Shown here: positions 27,701-36,172 of the stretch, piece by piece
Layout of the letters: every line of letters begins with the position of its first letter
How positions within the stretch are numbered: the stretch's first letter is position 1
Assembly (NCBI RefSeq): GCF_014202345.1
Contig: NZ_JACHGO010000001.1
Location: 186,001 to 250,000, forward strand
DNA: 64,000 nucleotides
Direction: 5' to 3'
Source: Desulfovibrio intestinalis
GTDB taxonomy: Bacteria; Desulfobacterota; Desulfovibrionia; Desulfovibrionales; Desulfovibrionaceae
Made by a program: the position numbers and the translations under genes
Notes under the pieces: generated by a model
What the model saw: the letters and a program-made list of their open reading frames with translations, nothing else
Databases searched by the model: none
What the model was told of the DNA's origin: nothing

Positions 27701-30700
27701 GGCGAAGACATTTCCTTTGCCGATGGAATAACGCTTTCCGACGCTAATCTTGACCTGCTGAACAATGGCACAGGCAAGTATGACGGCGCAAGCGTGACTG
27801 TTCAGCGGGAAGGCACTGCCAGCAACGACGACGTCTTTTCATTTAAGGAGGGCGGCGGCTATACGCTCAATGGCAGCGACATTATGAAAAACGGCGAAAA
27901 GGTCGCCACCTTCAGCAGCAGTGGCGGCGTGCTGACCCTGACGTTCGTCGGTGAGGTCACAAAGGCCGATGCCAACGCTATTTTGCAGCAGTGCCGTTAT
28001 CGCAATCAAAGCGCTTCTGCATCTGAAAATGCCGTGTCGCTGACTCTGATAGCCAGCGATGGAGAAAAATCCAGCACTCCTTTGAGCATTACGCTTTTGC
28101 TTGGCACCAATACCGCTCCTGAACTGACAACAACTCCCAAGAACAACGGTACCTACACTACCGTGGGCGGAGAAGTGCAGGTCTTTACCAAAACTTCTGT
28201 AGATGCAGGCGAAACCGGGCAGGGCATTGCTGAACTGCATATGTCTGTCAGCGGTATCTCTGGAAGCGCTGCGGGTGAATATATCAAGGTGGACGGAGTA
28301 ACCATCAGCCTGGGCAGCAATGCGAGCGGCACAACCGCAAGCGGCTACACCTACAGTTATACCGTTTCTGGCGGTACTGGAACGCTGACCATAGGCCACG
28401 CCAGCGGGATGAGCGTCAAGGCAGTGGCCGCCCTGGTGGACGGCATCGTTTACGGCACTACCAGCGCTGACGCTGCTTCCGGCACGCGAACCTTCACCAT
28501 TACCCACATCAAGGATAATGGAGGAACGGCAGGCGGCGGCGCTGACAGCGCAGACCTTTCCATCGCGTCCACAGTCAATGTGGCCATAAATCTGCCGCCT
28601 GAGCTGGACGCGGGCAATAACGACCCCGACAGTGGTTATTATTACAGTGACGGCACGCTGCAAGGCTATAACGGATATGTGACCGATATTATTGTTTCTG
28701 AAGACGGCAAGACGGTGATCGTCAGCGGTAACAGTGACAGTAATAACAATGGTTCGAGTTCACTTATGGTTTACGCCCGCGATGTGCAGACAGGCAAGCT
28801 GAGCCTGTTGCAGACCTTTACCCAGGGCGTCAGCGATAATCCCGCAACCGCAACCATTGAAGTCAACGGTCTGAACCAGATATCGACTATGACCATGTCG
28901 GCGGACGGCGGCAGACTTTATGTGGCCGGATACGCCGCCAATGGCTCTGCCTCGGCCTACTCCATCACCCTCTTCACACGTAATGCTGATACTGGCCTTC
29001 TTACGGCCGTGGGCATTGTGGCTTCACAAGGTGTAAGCGGTGTGAATGGCCTTGACGCTGCGGTTTCCTCCATTGCTCTTTCCGCCGACGGCAAATCCCT
29101 CTACGCAGTTAACGGCACCACAGCCATACACGGCACCACCGGGCAGTCTGATCTCACAACATTCAGCGTCAAGGCCGATGGCACCTTGACCTATGTGGGT
29201 GTCTACACGGGGGGCAGCGGCACACCGGCTGTTTACAATCCCAGCGGGCTCATCATCTCATCCGATGGAAAAAATGTTTACGTAGCCAATGCTTCCGGAT
29301 CATCCATAGGCGTATTCTCGCGCAATACGGATACCGGGGCGCTGACGTATATGGGCGTCATCAACAAGACAACCATTGATGCAGACAGCAACAGCGGGAG
29401 CCAGCCCGGCGAAACACGTTACCTTGAATCGTTGCAGGACATTGTCATCACTCCGGACGGCGGATTCGTTTATGTGGCCTCTGGAACGATGGGTCTTGTT
29501 TCAGTTTTCAGCCGTGACCCGGCATCGGGCAATCTTACCTATGTGCAATCGTTCAATGCCGGTTCGCTGAGCGGCATCATGCTGCGCGACCTTGCGGTCA
29601 GCTCTGACGGTAAATATCTGTACGTTGGCACCTACGGCAGCAGCAATCTTCTGGTTTGCTCCATAGACGAAGACAGCGGGGTGCTGACCCTCAGCAGCAT
29701 ACTTGCGGTTACAGGCACTGGCGGCAGCGCTCACTTGGCGGTCAGCTCTGACGGTTTGAGTCTGTATAGTGGAACCTACAGCTTCTTCCCCGGGGTGAGT
29801 GCGGGTACGGCCATGCCCGGAGTGAAGTATTCCGGCTCGGAAGTGCTCATCGGCAAAGATATGACCATATCCGACCCGGATTTTGACAAAACGGGCGATT
29901 ATTCCGGCTTGAGCATCAGCTTTGAGCGAGGCTCCGGGGCCAGTTTCGACGATGTGTTCGGTTTTCAGGCAGCCAATAATCTTACGCTCGACAGCGGGAA
30001 GATACTGCTCAGTGGGGTGGAAGTAGCCACATTCACGGTCACTGATGGCAAACTTATGATAACGTTCTCGGCCCAGGCCGGGGTGAACGGAACTGTGGTC
30101 AACAATGTTCTGCATCAGGTTACCTACAAAAACACCAGCAATACCTTTACGTCGCTGACCATTACTGTGGGCGACGGTGAAAAATCCGTTTCCAGCTCCA
30201 TTGCTCTGGTTGAGTCCAATGCTGCCCCAAGCTTGAAGGCTAGCCCTTCCGGCGGCACCTATGCCTTTGATGAAAGCAGCACGCCCCCCGCAGAGAGCGC
30301 CAAACTTTTTGACAACGTCAAGATAGGCCTTGGCGACGATAATGAAGCCCTGAAAGATCTGGTAGTTACGGTAGACAAATCCGGTTCGGCGCACACCATC
30401 GTGATCGACGGCACGGCAGTGGCCCTTACCAATAACAACAGCCTTGTCACCAGCAATGGTTATAGCTGCGTAGTTTCCGTAGTTGAGGGCAAGGCCACAA
30501 TAACTATCTCGCTGAACGGCGCGTCAGTCGACGCCGTAAAGACGTTGGTCGAGGGCATGCGCTACAGCCGCAGTGCGGAAAATCTTGTGCGCGAAAGCGT
30601 CACTGTGACGTTGGCCAGCCTGTCTGACACCACAGATACAACAACGCGCAATATCAGCTCTGTGGTTAACGTATATGTGCCCAACCGTGCGCCAGTAATT

Positions 30701-33139
30701 GCAGATCCCGCCTACACTCTGGGCGAAAAAGCCACAGCAGACAAAGGCACGGCCTACTCTGTCACATTGCCTGAAAGCTTGTTCAGTGACCCTGATGGCG
30801 ACAGTCTGACCTGGAGTGTAATGGTTAAACTGTCTGGCGGGACGGAATTTGTTTCGCTGGCTGAGGCCGGGCTGAGTTTTAATGCCACCACGCGCATCAT
30901 TTCAGGAACGCCTTCCTTGTCGGGCACACTTACGTTTGCTGTATCAGTCACCGATGCAGCCTCGGACGCGCCCAAAACAGCCACGCACGAGGTTACTCTT
31001 GTTGTAGCAAACCTGCCGCCAGCATTTGTGGATGGAACAACCTTGCCGCCTTTGCCCAAGGGGGCAACAGGCTCGGTTGATCTGAATGATCTGGTGAATA
31101 ACCCCGCTGACGGCGATACGCTTACCTGGGCGCTCACGGGTGGTACTTCCCTGCCCGCAGGCTTGACCCTGAATGCGGACGGAACCATCAGCGGTATGTC
31201 CACCACAAGCGGCACCTATACATTTGAAGTAACTGTGACGGATTCTGATTCTGCCAATCCCGGTTCCGCCACCAAAACAATAACGCTTACGGTTGAAAAC
31301 AGCGCACCTGCCTTTAATGGCGCTGACTATGCCGGGTATCAGCTTCCTCAGGCAGTTGAAGGCGCGGCATATTCCCCCATAGTCCTGCCCGCTGACATGT
31401 TTGTGGACATCAACGGCGATGCGCTCATCTGGAGTATTTCCGGCCTGCCTGAGGGGTTGAGCTTTGATCCTGTCACCCGCGCCATTTCGGGCACTCCGGC
31501 AGAAGTGAATGCAACCGGAGCCGTAACAATCACCATAACGGTTACAGACCCTGACGGCGCTTCTGCCAGCCACAATCTTACCCTGACCGTGCGTGACAAT
31601 ACCGCGCCAGTTCCTTCGGATGTTCCGCTTGCACCTGCCCGTGAAGGTGCACCCTACACCTTGCGGTTGAATGACGTGTTTACTGATGCGGATGGCGATG
31701 CCCTCACCTATTCGGTAACTTCACTGCCCGAAGGTCTTGCCTTTGGCCCTGCTACTGGAACCATCACAGGCAGGCCTTTGGTGACGGGCTCCAACAGCAT
31801 AACGGTCACGGCTACAGACGCGTATGGCAAGTCGGTCAGCCACACCTTTGAGCTTACTGTTGAGGCTAACGGCCTGCCTGCAGCTTCGGACGTTTCATTC
31901 ACGCCACCACAAGCCACTGAAGGCGAAAACTATTCTCTGACCCTGCCGGAGAACCTCTTTACCGATCCGGATGGCGACAACCTCAGCCTGAGTGTTTCCG
32001 GCCTGCCTGAGGGGCTCAGTTTTGATCCTGCCACGGGACGCATCAGCGGCACGCCTTCAGGTTCGGGAACTTTCACCATTGTCATTACAGCTACTGACCC
32101 CTCGCTTGCCTCGGCAAGCCGTACGGTGACTTTGGTGGTGGAAGCCGCCCCCGTGACGGTTCTGCCGCCAGCCAGCGAAAACACGGTAATACCCGTTATA
32201 GCGGAATATTCCGTTGACGGTGGCGGCTCGCTTGCTCCGGGTTCCGGCGTAACGGCAGCTACGGAACCTTCCGGCATATTTGATGAAGAGTGGCAGAGCA
32301 GTGCCGTTATGAGTGACGTGGCACATGTTTGGGCCACTGTAGACGCCATGTGGAACGAAGATGCCCGGCGTCAGGGCTATGGCGATACACGGGCCCGTGA
32401 AAGCCGTGCTGACACCCATGCGGACGCTTCTGCCGCACAAAAAATCATGCCGGGTCAGGTCAGTTCCAACTGGGGGTACGACGTTGCCGGTAACCGCTAC
32501 CTGGCAGCCCTGCCGCAGGCCGCACACCGCGCCATAAACGGAGAAATCAGCGGATATACGCTGGTTTACGCAGATTCAGGCAAGGATGCCAGCGGCGAGT
32601 TCCGGTTTGACGCCAGCGCATGGGCTTTGGTTTCACCGGGCTTCAAGGCCCCCGGCCATGTGCGGCTGCTGCTCGTGGTCACCACTGTGGACGGCAAAAC
32701 CGTGCGCATTCCGGTTGAGGTGAAAAGCCAGACGCATGCCTTGGGTATTCCTGCGGCTCCCGCTGTTACTGGCACGGCTGACCGTGCCCCTGTTGTTACG
32801 TCCGTAGTGGCTTCGGCTGCCACAGTGGCTGCTGAAATGGCCGGATCAGGCGCAACAGCGCTGCCCCTAGCGGGGCAGAGAGAAGCCGGGGGCGGCACAG
32901 TAGAATCTGGCGTACAAGGGCACACAGCCTTGTTTGGTGTATCGCAGGCCGACACGGCTTCGGCCATCAGTGAAAGTTTTCGGTTTTCTGTAGAAGCAGC
33001 AGGGCAGACGGCTGAAGCCATTGGCAAACCAGCCCTCGGAAGCCTGTTGCGCATGAGCCTTGATAATTCCCTTGCTGACAAGTCAGCGGCTTCTTCACGC
33101 GATGCCGTAAGGGCTGCTCCTGAAGTTTTGAGCGCCTAG
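21794..33139 (+). CDS. Giant LEPR-motif surface protein with beta-propeller and cadherin-like repeats
   Basis: A 3781-residue secreted or surface protein, probably an adhesin. The N-terminus has no classical Sec signal but carries LEPRMMFDGAA (residues 16-26), a motif of very large repetitive exoproteins. Two copies of a roughly 1400-residue module follow (about 65-1470 and 1470-2810), each with an Ig-like part, a YncE/lactonase-type propeller of repeats such as SADGKYAYAADS, an Ig-like part, and a second propeller; a third partial copy follows. Five dystroglycan-type cadherin/He_PIG repeats (GLSFDPATGRISGTP) cover about 2966-3453. The C-terminus lacks RTX nonapeptides and an autotransporter barrel. 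AGGAG lies seven bases before the chosen ATG. The next four genes probably export it. Confidence 0.88.
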   Translation: MKKSALSTSSGLALALEPRMMFDGAAVSTAAEVAAQAEPVAQAANSADAPGVSATGNDPAVSIDEHGTAAADVDLFSGVSVIPDSNNEDLSTLVITVDTYGDGHALVIDGTVIALTPTSGFGSTSNEYTYSVEVTGGKTNITIYLDNGLNYSPAAVASLIDGISYRVVDGSKVAGGSINVTLTSLSDFGGDTAELNISSAIAVNSSFNIAPDLSNKDELTLSETVYGTDLGSAVDVAYSSNGKYAYAADSSGHISVFSVGSGGQLTEIQSLSGVADLGSASGLALNEARSTLYAVNGGKLVVLDVRSDGTLEYKQTINLQAQAYEIHVSHDGKQVYQNSQYNGMYVYNVDDSGLLTYDGGHFDEGGVGRQTTVTTSGEYLFATGSGSMWVYSRNLATGELSLISQLSTGVSGVATAMRASADGTKVFVAYGDKIVTYAFSSGQLTKLGETSATGITDMEISSDGNRVYISTSSGSVHIYTVDASGSLSLTGQAAGLEGAAALSLDSDGNVLVGGKNIALLVAHKTGLYGSEISFADGLTISDANYDVLNSGLGNYGGAKITVERAGGANPEDIFAFASSNGYTLNGTTVQDSEGKTLATVTNAGGKLTVAFADGVTKGQANAILHQWRYSNNTVAEGGTAVILKIVANDGKADSEAITVALRLGVNTAPELTTNPVSQGSYTSSGVEVNLFTNTAVNAGEAGQTLAELQFSISGLSGVAAGEYIKLDGSTIALNANASGTTSGGYVYTYTISGGVGTLSITQASGMSASGLAALVNGLKYGYSGSDGVAGTRTFTVTHIKDTGGTDNSGQDSKVLDVASTLTLAVNSAPVLDIDSGNTDSAVFYNDGKLAGFNDYVNEIDISADGKTVVVCGTSGGNGGGSGTLYVFARDAATGELTLVQTFSLGASGLNVDGLTSFTSSVISQDGKTLYVAACEVQDGSWGAVNYPSTSAAILLFSRDTATGEFVFKGVQAQQGVDGVDGLGKVISELVLSDDGKFLYTANGLLMNHNSASQSAIAVFSVDAADGYLDYVSMHSGGNAASGIYNPSNIVLSSDGNYAYVSNASGNCIGIFARNSATGDLTYIVTVNEAYINADSDGSAWVSGSLSTLQDIVITPDGNFVYVSAAVNGGNKISVFSRDADTGALHFVESFVVTGFTFVRELVVSADNSTLYVGGYGASSIQLYSINPNTGKLNLSSTLALSGQAGHIVVSPDGKNIYGGTYNISSGLQIASAMPVIAFDGSEVVIGSGITISDPDYDTAGNYAGTTVTIERSAGANTADDFGFTDSTSLKLNGGKILYNNVEVATFTVTDGKLILAFAGSVAGEVANQVLHQITYKGSTTLARTDFTVTVTDAPGKSASGKFAVMYEGPNSAPVLGNAAYTVGSGDVDTAYSVRLPADLFTDADNDKLAWSVSGLPDGLSFNADTRVISGTPTASGLYTVTIKVTEPDGLEASHTVKIRISSPTDPSLSADAVGGSYPINAGGTPTGNDVDLFANVSITKDTSDQSLSKLVVTVDTYGAEHSLGINGQVVSLTAKDFTQIGDYGYSVAIQGGKAIITIDLYEKGDDLAAVQNLIDSMAYRALDGTKIQSGVIGVTLTSLSDIGDSATGGAEDVTRLDITAKVTVASEFNMPPDVVDKGSLDLAQIIYGTGLSDVREVAWSADGKYAYAADSNGNLCVFEVGDNGKLKEIQSLAGVPDLDGFTDMAVNDTASALYVMSGDKIVVLKIGADGKLGDAQSVDVSILKTPEWNPDGYEASTQGLKLVVSDDGAQVYVTTSYEGLYIFKVDDASALIAIQYLDDNTNVTSVYSRGGYVFVAAGGFESTITVYKRATDGTLGIVDSVAIDMWNWSPDFKFEASADGSTLFAGYISDGDSKVFVYSFAEGRLTLLSEASMPDLASMQVSEDGKTFYAGFSDGTLRIYSVDTGGALTLTRTITGLDGASSLSLSGDGDILVGGQGIALLSATRMGLYGEDISFADGITLSDANLDLLNNGTGKYDGASVTVQREGTASNDDVFSFKEGGGYTLNGSDIMKNGEKVATFSSSGGVLTLTFVGEVTKADANAILQQCRYRNQSASASENAVSLTLIASDGEKSSTPLSITLLLGTNTAPELTTTPKNNGTYTTVGGEVQVFTKTSVDAGETGQGIAELHMSVSGISGSAAGEYIKVDGVTISLGSNASGTTASGYTYSYTVSGGTGTLTIGHASGMSVKAVAALVDGIVYGTTSADAASGTRTFTITHIKDNGGTAGGGADSADLSIASTVNVAINLPPELDAGNNDPDSGYYYSDGTLQGYNGYVTDIIVSEDGKTVIVSGNSDSNNNGSSSLMVYARDVQTGKLSLLQTFTQGVSDNPATATIEVNGLNQISTMTMSADGGRLYVAGYAANGSASAYSITLFTRNADTGLLTAVGIVASQGVSGVNGLDAAVSSIALSADGKSLYAVNGTTAIHGTTGQSDLTTFSVKADGTLTYVGVYTGGSGTPAVYNPSGLIISSDGKNVYVANASGSSIGVFSRNTDTGALTYMGVINKTTIDADSNSGSQPGETRYLESLQDIVITPDGGFVYVASGTMGLVSVFSRDPASGNLTYVQSFNAGSLSGIMLRDLAVSSDGKYLYVGTYGSSNLLVCSIDEDSGVLTLSSILAVTGTGGSAHLAVSSDGLSLYSGTYSFFPGVSAGTAMPGVKYSGSEVLIGKDMTISDPDFDKTGDYSGLSISFERGSGASFDDVFGFQAANNLTLDSGKILLSGVEVATFTVTDGKLMITFSAQAGVNGTVVNNVLHQVTYKNTSNTFTSLTITVGDGEKSVSSSIALVESNAAPSLKASPSGGTYAFDESSTPPAESAKLFDNVKIGLGDDNEALKDLVVTVDKSGSAHTIVIDGTAVALTNNNSLVTSNGYSCVVSVVEGKATITISLNGASVDAVKTLVEGMRYSRSAENLVRESVTVTLASLSDTTDTTTRNISSVVNVYVPNRAPVIADPAYTLGEKATADKGTAYSVTLPESLFSDPDGDSLTWSVMVKLSGGTEFVSLAEAGLSFNATTRIISGTPSLSGTLTFAVSVTDAASDAPKTATHEVTLVVANLPPAFVDGTTLPPLPKGATGSVDLNDLVNNPADGDTLTWALTGGTSLPAGLTLNADGTISGMSTTSGTYTFEVTVTDSDSANPGSATKTITLTVENSAPAFNGADYAGYQLPQAVEGAAYSPIVLPADMFVDINGDALIWSISGLPEGLSFDPVTRAISGTPAEVNATGAVTITITVTDPDGASASHNLTLTVRDNTAPVPSDVPLAPAREGAPYTLRLNDVFTDADGDALTYSVTSLPEGLAFGPATGTITGRPLVTGSNSITVTATDAYGKSVSHTFELTVEANGLPAASDVSFTPPQATEGENYSLTLPENLFTDPDGDNLSLSVSGLPEGLSFDPATGRISGTPSGSGTFTIVITATDPSLASASRTVTLVVEAAPVTVLPPASENTVIPVIAEYSVDGGGSLAPGSGVTAATEPSGIFDEEWQSSAVMSDVAHVWATVDAMWNEDARRQGYGDTRARESRADTHADASAAQKIMPGQVSSNWGYDVAGNRYLAALPQAAHRAINGEISGYTLVYADSGKDASGEFRFDASAWALVSPGFKAPGHVRLLLVVTTVDGKTVRIPVEVKSQTHALGIPAAPAVTGTADRAPVVTSVVASAATVAAEMAGSGATALPLAGQREAGGGTVESGVQGHTALFGVSQADTASAISESFRFSVEAAGQTAEAIGKPALGSLLRMSLDNSLADKSAASSRDAVRAAPEVLSA
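21990..26200 (+). repeat. Adhesin module A (first copy of a 4.3-kb internal duplication)
   Basis: This segment encodes domain order Ig-like, propeller, Ig-like, propeller, end domain. Markers are VTVDTYGDGHAL at about 22.08 kb, GKYAYAADSSGHISVF at 22.53 kb, NTAPELTT at 23.79 kb and VEVATFTVTDGKL at 25.71 kb. Each has a counterpart 4.2-4.35 kb downstream in module B. Edges are approximate. Confidence 0.8.
26200..30225 (+). repeat. Adhesin module B (second copy), followed by a partial third copy to about 30.68 kb
   Basis: Counterparts are VTVDTYGAEHSL at 26.33 kb, GKYAYAADSNGNLCVF at 26.78 kb, NTAPELTT at 28.11 kb and VEVATFTVTDGKL at 30.02 kb. The first domain recurs a third time (VTVDKSGSAHTIVIDGTAVAL, 30.37 kb) and is then replaced by cadherin-like repeats. 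Copies have diverged in many residues, so the duplication is old or has been under diversifying change. Confidence 0.78.
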
Positions 33140-33196
33140 GCATGCGGCACTGAACCTCTGCGGGACCACAAATATTTCAGCCACGCGACAAGTTCG

Positions 33197-33217
33197 CCCG
33201 GCCCCATAAAGGCCGGG
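33197..33217 (+). other. Hairpin between adhesin and TolC-like gene
   Basis: Arms CCCGGCC/GGCCGGG with a seven-base loop lie in the 146-base gap. No T-run follows. It may reduce read-through or stabilise the long adhesin message relative to the secretion genes. Confidence 0.5.
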
Positions 33218-33285
33218 TGCGGCGGGTGGTCCCGGCAGAGCTGCGGCAAGCTGTTTCAACCTTTAATCTTGGTGAAAGGAAGATA

Positions 33286-35196
33286 ATGAAGATTCCATCC
33301 ACTGCCGGATTGCGGCGCCCCGTCATGGCGGTTTTGCTGGCCTTGCTCATGTCTGCCTGCTCGGTGGCCCGGCCGCCAGCCCTGACCAATGACGACCTCA
33401 TGGCCCTGACCAAATCTGACCAGCTTGCTATGTACAGCAATCAGGAAGCGATTTCTGGTCCTATTACAGAGGACGAGGCCATAGCCAGAGCTGTGAAATA
33501 CAACTTGCGCCACCGTCTGGCCTTGATGGAAAAAGCTCTTGAAGATGATCTTTCGGACGTGAAGAGCTTCAGCATGCTGCCCAAGCTGGTGGCGGGCGCA
33601 GGCTACAAGGTGCGTGACAACGAAGACGCCTCGTCCAGCGAATCCATCTACACAGGCAAGCAATCTCTGGAGCCGTCCAAGAGCCGTCAGAAAGAAGAAA
33701 CCACGGCTGACCTGGATATGACCTGGAGCATTCTGGATTTCGGCTTGAGCTATGTGGAAGCCAAGGCGCAGGGCAACAAGGCCCTTGCAGCGGAGGAACG
33801 CCGCCGCCGCGCCATTGGCGATATTGTGCGCCAGACCCGCGCGGCCTATTGGGCTGCCATTTCAGCAGAAAAAATGCGCAATGAAGTTGCCGAAACCCTT
33901 GTGCAGGCCAACGGCGCACTGGCCCAGTCGCGTGAAGCGCAGCAGCGCCGTTTGCTGGCTCCCGTAGCCGCGCTGCGCTACCAGCGTGACCTGTTGAATC
34001 TGCTGCGCCAGATTGAACAGCTGGATAACGAGCTTGCCAAGGCCAAGGCCCAGCTGGCCGCGCTCATGAATCTTGCTCCCGGTACAGAATTTACCCTTGC
34101 CGCTGCCCCGGACGGCCTGCGCAAGCCTGAACTGGCCTATTCGCTTGAAGATCTGGAAGTGCTGGCCATGATCCGCCGTCCCGAACTGCGCGAAGAAAGT
34201 TACCTGGCCCGCAATACCGTGCTGGAAACCAGAATGTCCATCCTCAAGATGTTCCCCAACGCTTCCCTGTTCGGCGGGTTGCACCACAGCAGCAACAAGT
34301 TTCTGGTCAATCCCAACTGGGCCAGCGCGGGCGCGCAGGTGAGCTGGAATCTGCTGAATCTGTTCTCGCTGCCCTCTGTGCTCAAGGCCGGAGATTCGCG
34401 GGAAGCCGTGGGCGAACTGCGCCGTCAGGCCATGCGCATGACCGTGCTTTCGCAGGTGCATGTGGCGTGGCATCAGCGCCTGTATGCCCAAAAGGCTTTT
34501 GAAAGAGCCAATGAAATGAGCAGCCTGCAAACCGCCATTGACCGCCAGGTGAGCAATGCGGCCGCAAGCAAGGCCGAAACCCAGCTGGAACTGGTGCGCA
34601 CCAAGGTTGAAACCCTTCTGGCCCGCCGGGCGCGCGATCTCAGCTATGCAGAAATGCAGAATGCCCAGGACGCCATATATCAGGCCGTGGGTATGGACAG
34701 CATTCCCGAAAAGGTGGCTGACCTTTCCCTGCAGGGTTTGGCCACGGCCATTGCCCAACAGGGCCGCAAGAACGAAGAAGGCCGCCTGTACGTTCCGGCC
34801 TTGCCCGAAAAGCCCTATGCGGCGGCGGAAACTCCCAATGTTGGCAAGCCTGAACAAGACAAGCCCGCCATTGTGGGCGTGCCATTGCCTGAACCCATTG
34901 CAACCGGCAGGCCTGTGGCCGCCAGCCATATGCCCCCTGTGGGCGGGATTACCCCTGTGTACACACCGTATCAGGCCGCCCCGGTCACTCCTGTGGCAAC
35001 ATCCCTGCCAGCGGGGAACACATATCCCCCAATGCAGCCTGCAGGGTATCAGCCGCCAATGCCCCAACCTGCTGCCACGGCTTATCCTGTGCCGTCTGTG
35101 GCTCCTGCCGCAGCCAACGCCAACATGAATCCCGCTGTACATCTGGTGCGTGGTCAGCCGTGGGACAGCCTCGGTTCACTTTCGGCTCATCCTTGA
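33286..35196 (+). CDS. TolC-family outer membrane lipoprotein of the adhesin export locus
   Basis: The 636-residue protein has a lipoprotein signal ending LMSAC (near residue 21) and two TolC/OEP repeats of long amphipathic helices with membrane strands (AVKYNLRHRLALMEKAL; then RQAMRMTVLSQVHVAWHQRLYAQKAFERANEM). It would form the outer membrane and periplasmic tunnel. Unusually, the last 90 residues are Pro/Ala/Thr-rich and unlike the TolC core. AAAGGAAG precedes the ATG at 33286; the frame is open back to 33217 but the lipobox fixes the start. It is the first of four export genes after the adhesin. Confidence 0.88.
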   Translation: MKIPSTAGLRRPVMAVLLALLMSACSVARPPALTNDDLMALTKSDQLAMYSNQEAISGPITEDEAIARAVKYNLRHRLALMEKALEDDLSDVKSFSMLPKLVAGAGYKVRDNEDASSSESIYTGKQSLEPSKSRQKEETTADLDMTWSILDFGLSYVEAKAQGNKALAAEERRRRAIGDIVRQTRAAYWAAISAEKMRNEVAETLVQANGALAQSREAQQRRLLAPVAALRYQRDLLNLLRQIEQLDNELAKAKAQLAALMNLAPGTEFTLAAAPDGLRKPELAYSLEDLEVLAMIRRPELREESYLARNTVLETRMSILKMFPNASLFGGLHHSSNKFLVNPNWASAGAQVSWNLLNLFSLPSVLKAGDSREAVGELRRQAMRMTVLSQVHVAWHQRLYAQKAFERANEMSSLQTAIDRQVSNAAASKAETQLELVRTKVETLLARRARDLSYAEMQNAQDAIYQAVGMDSIPEKVADLSLQGLATAIAQQGRKNEEGRLYVPALPEKPYAAAETPNVGKPEQDKPAIVGVPLPEPIATGRPVAASHMPPVGGITPVYTPYQAAPVTPVATSLPAGNTYPPMQPAGYQPPMPQPAATAYPVPSVAPAAANANMNPAVHLVRGQPWDSLGSLSAHP

Positions 35197-35253
35197 GGCC
35201 GATCCACGTTTCGTAAAAGTCCTCCTGCCCGGAGTGTGGACCCGCCGTCCGCA

Positions 35254-35289
35254 GGGCCGCCGCAGTCAGCCGTCTGGCTGCGGCGGCCC
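35254..35289 (+). other. Strong GC-rich hairpin between TolC-like and HlyD-like genes
   Basis: Perfect 12-base arms GGGCCGCCGCAG/CTGCGGCGGCCC close over a 12-base loop that itself can pair CAGCC with GGCTG less two bases. It is followed by AAACACC, not T, so it is more probably an RNA-stability element or partial attenuator than a terminator. Confidence 0.55.
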
Positions 35290-35314
35290 GAAACACCATT
35301 AAACAGGACAAGAT

Positions 35315-36172
35315 ATGACGTTTTCTTTTTTCAGCGGCACATCCGCCTCAATGCCCGCTTCAACGCCAACGTTCAAGCGCTGGTATGCGTATATTCACGC
35401 TGCCGCGTTGATGCTGGCGGTCATAATGATTGCTGTGGCGCATCCGGCACAGGCTGCCACACCCGGTGAAGGGCAGCGGGCACAGCTTGTGGCTATCAAT
35501 CAGGCCGTCATTTCAAGCGAACTTGCCGGAAGGATAACTTCCGTGCGTTTCAGGGAAGGGGAACGTTTCAACAAGGGAGATGTGCTCATCGCTTTCGACA
35601 GCGCTCTTTTCAAGGCGCGGTTTGACCGTGCGGCGCAAGCTGAATCAGCGGCGGCAAAAAAATACGGTGTGGCTCGTGACCTGAACAAGCTTGGTTCCAT
35701 CAGTACGGGCGATTATGAGCAGGCACGTTCAGGTCTGGGCGTTGCCGCTGCCGAAACCCGCGTAGAGCGCGTTATGATGGACCGTTGCAGCATTACGGCT
35801 CCCTTTTCCGGCCGTGTAGGTGAAACCTTTGTCCGGGCTGCGGAACACGTATCCGAGGGCACAAAGTTGCTCACCATTTACGACGACAGCGCCTTTGAAG
35901 TGGAAACCATCGTGCCGTCTGGCTGGCTGGCCTGGCTTCGGCCCGGGTATGCCCTGACCATTGCCGTGGACGAAACCGGGGGGCGCTACGCTGCCACTGT
36001 TTCGCGAATCGCCGGGGTGGTCGATCCTGTGAGCCAGTCTGTTAAAATAGTGGCCCTGCTTGCCAATGAAGCCCCTGCGGAAGGACAGGCTCCTCTTATG
36101 CCCGGCATGAGCGGCACAATATTAATTGATATGCCACACGACAATAATCAGGAAAGCAGCGAACGGCCATGA
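35315..36172 (+). CDS. HlyD-type periplasmic adaptor (membrane fusion protein)
   Basis: The 285-residue protein has an N-terminal membrane/signal segment ending AHPAQAA near residue 48, then a split lipoyl domain (ISSELAGRITSVRFREGERFNKGDVLI and MDRCSITAPFSGRVGETF) around a short helical hairpin, and a beta-barrel region. It should link an inner membrane component to the TolC-like tunnel. The hairpin is short compared with HlyD of type 1 systems and closer to small RND-type adaptors. The last four bases overlap the next gene's start (ATGA), showing operon coupling. Confidence 0.85.
   Translation: MTFSFFSGTSASMPASTPTFKRWYAYIHAAALMLAVIMIAVAHPAQAATPGEGQRAQLVAINQAVISSELAGRITSVRFREGERFNKGDVLIAFDSALFKARFDRAAQAESAAAKKYGVARDLNKLGSISTGDYEQARSGLGVAAAETRVERVMMDRCSITAPFSGRVGETFVRAAEHVSEGTKLLTIYDDSAFEVETIVPSGWLAWLRPGYALTIAVDETGGRYAATVSRIAGVVDPVSQSVKIVALLANEAPAEGQAPLMPGMSGTILIDMPHDNNQESSERP

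Noticed and set aside
21794-33139. Type 1 (RTX) or autotransporter assignment for the adhesin
   Set aside because: No GGxGxDxxx nonapeptides, no C-terminal barrel or LPXTG signal, and no ABC exporter in the cluster.
33862-35142. 426-codon minus-strand frame opposite the TolC-like gene
   Set aside because: Shadow of GC-rich codons; the plus strand has a lipoprotein signal, TolC repeats and a ribosome binding site.
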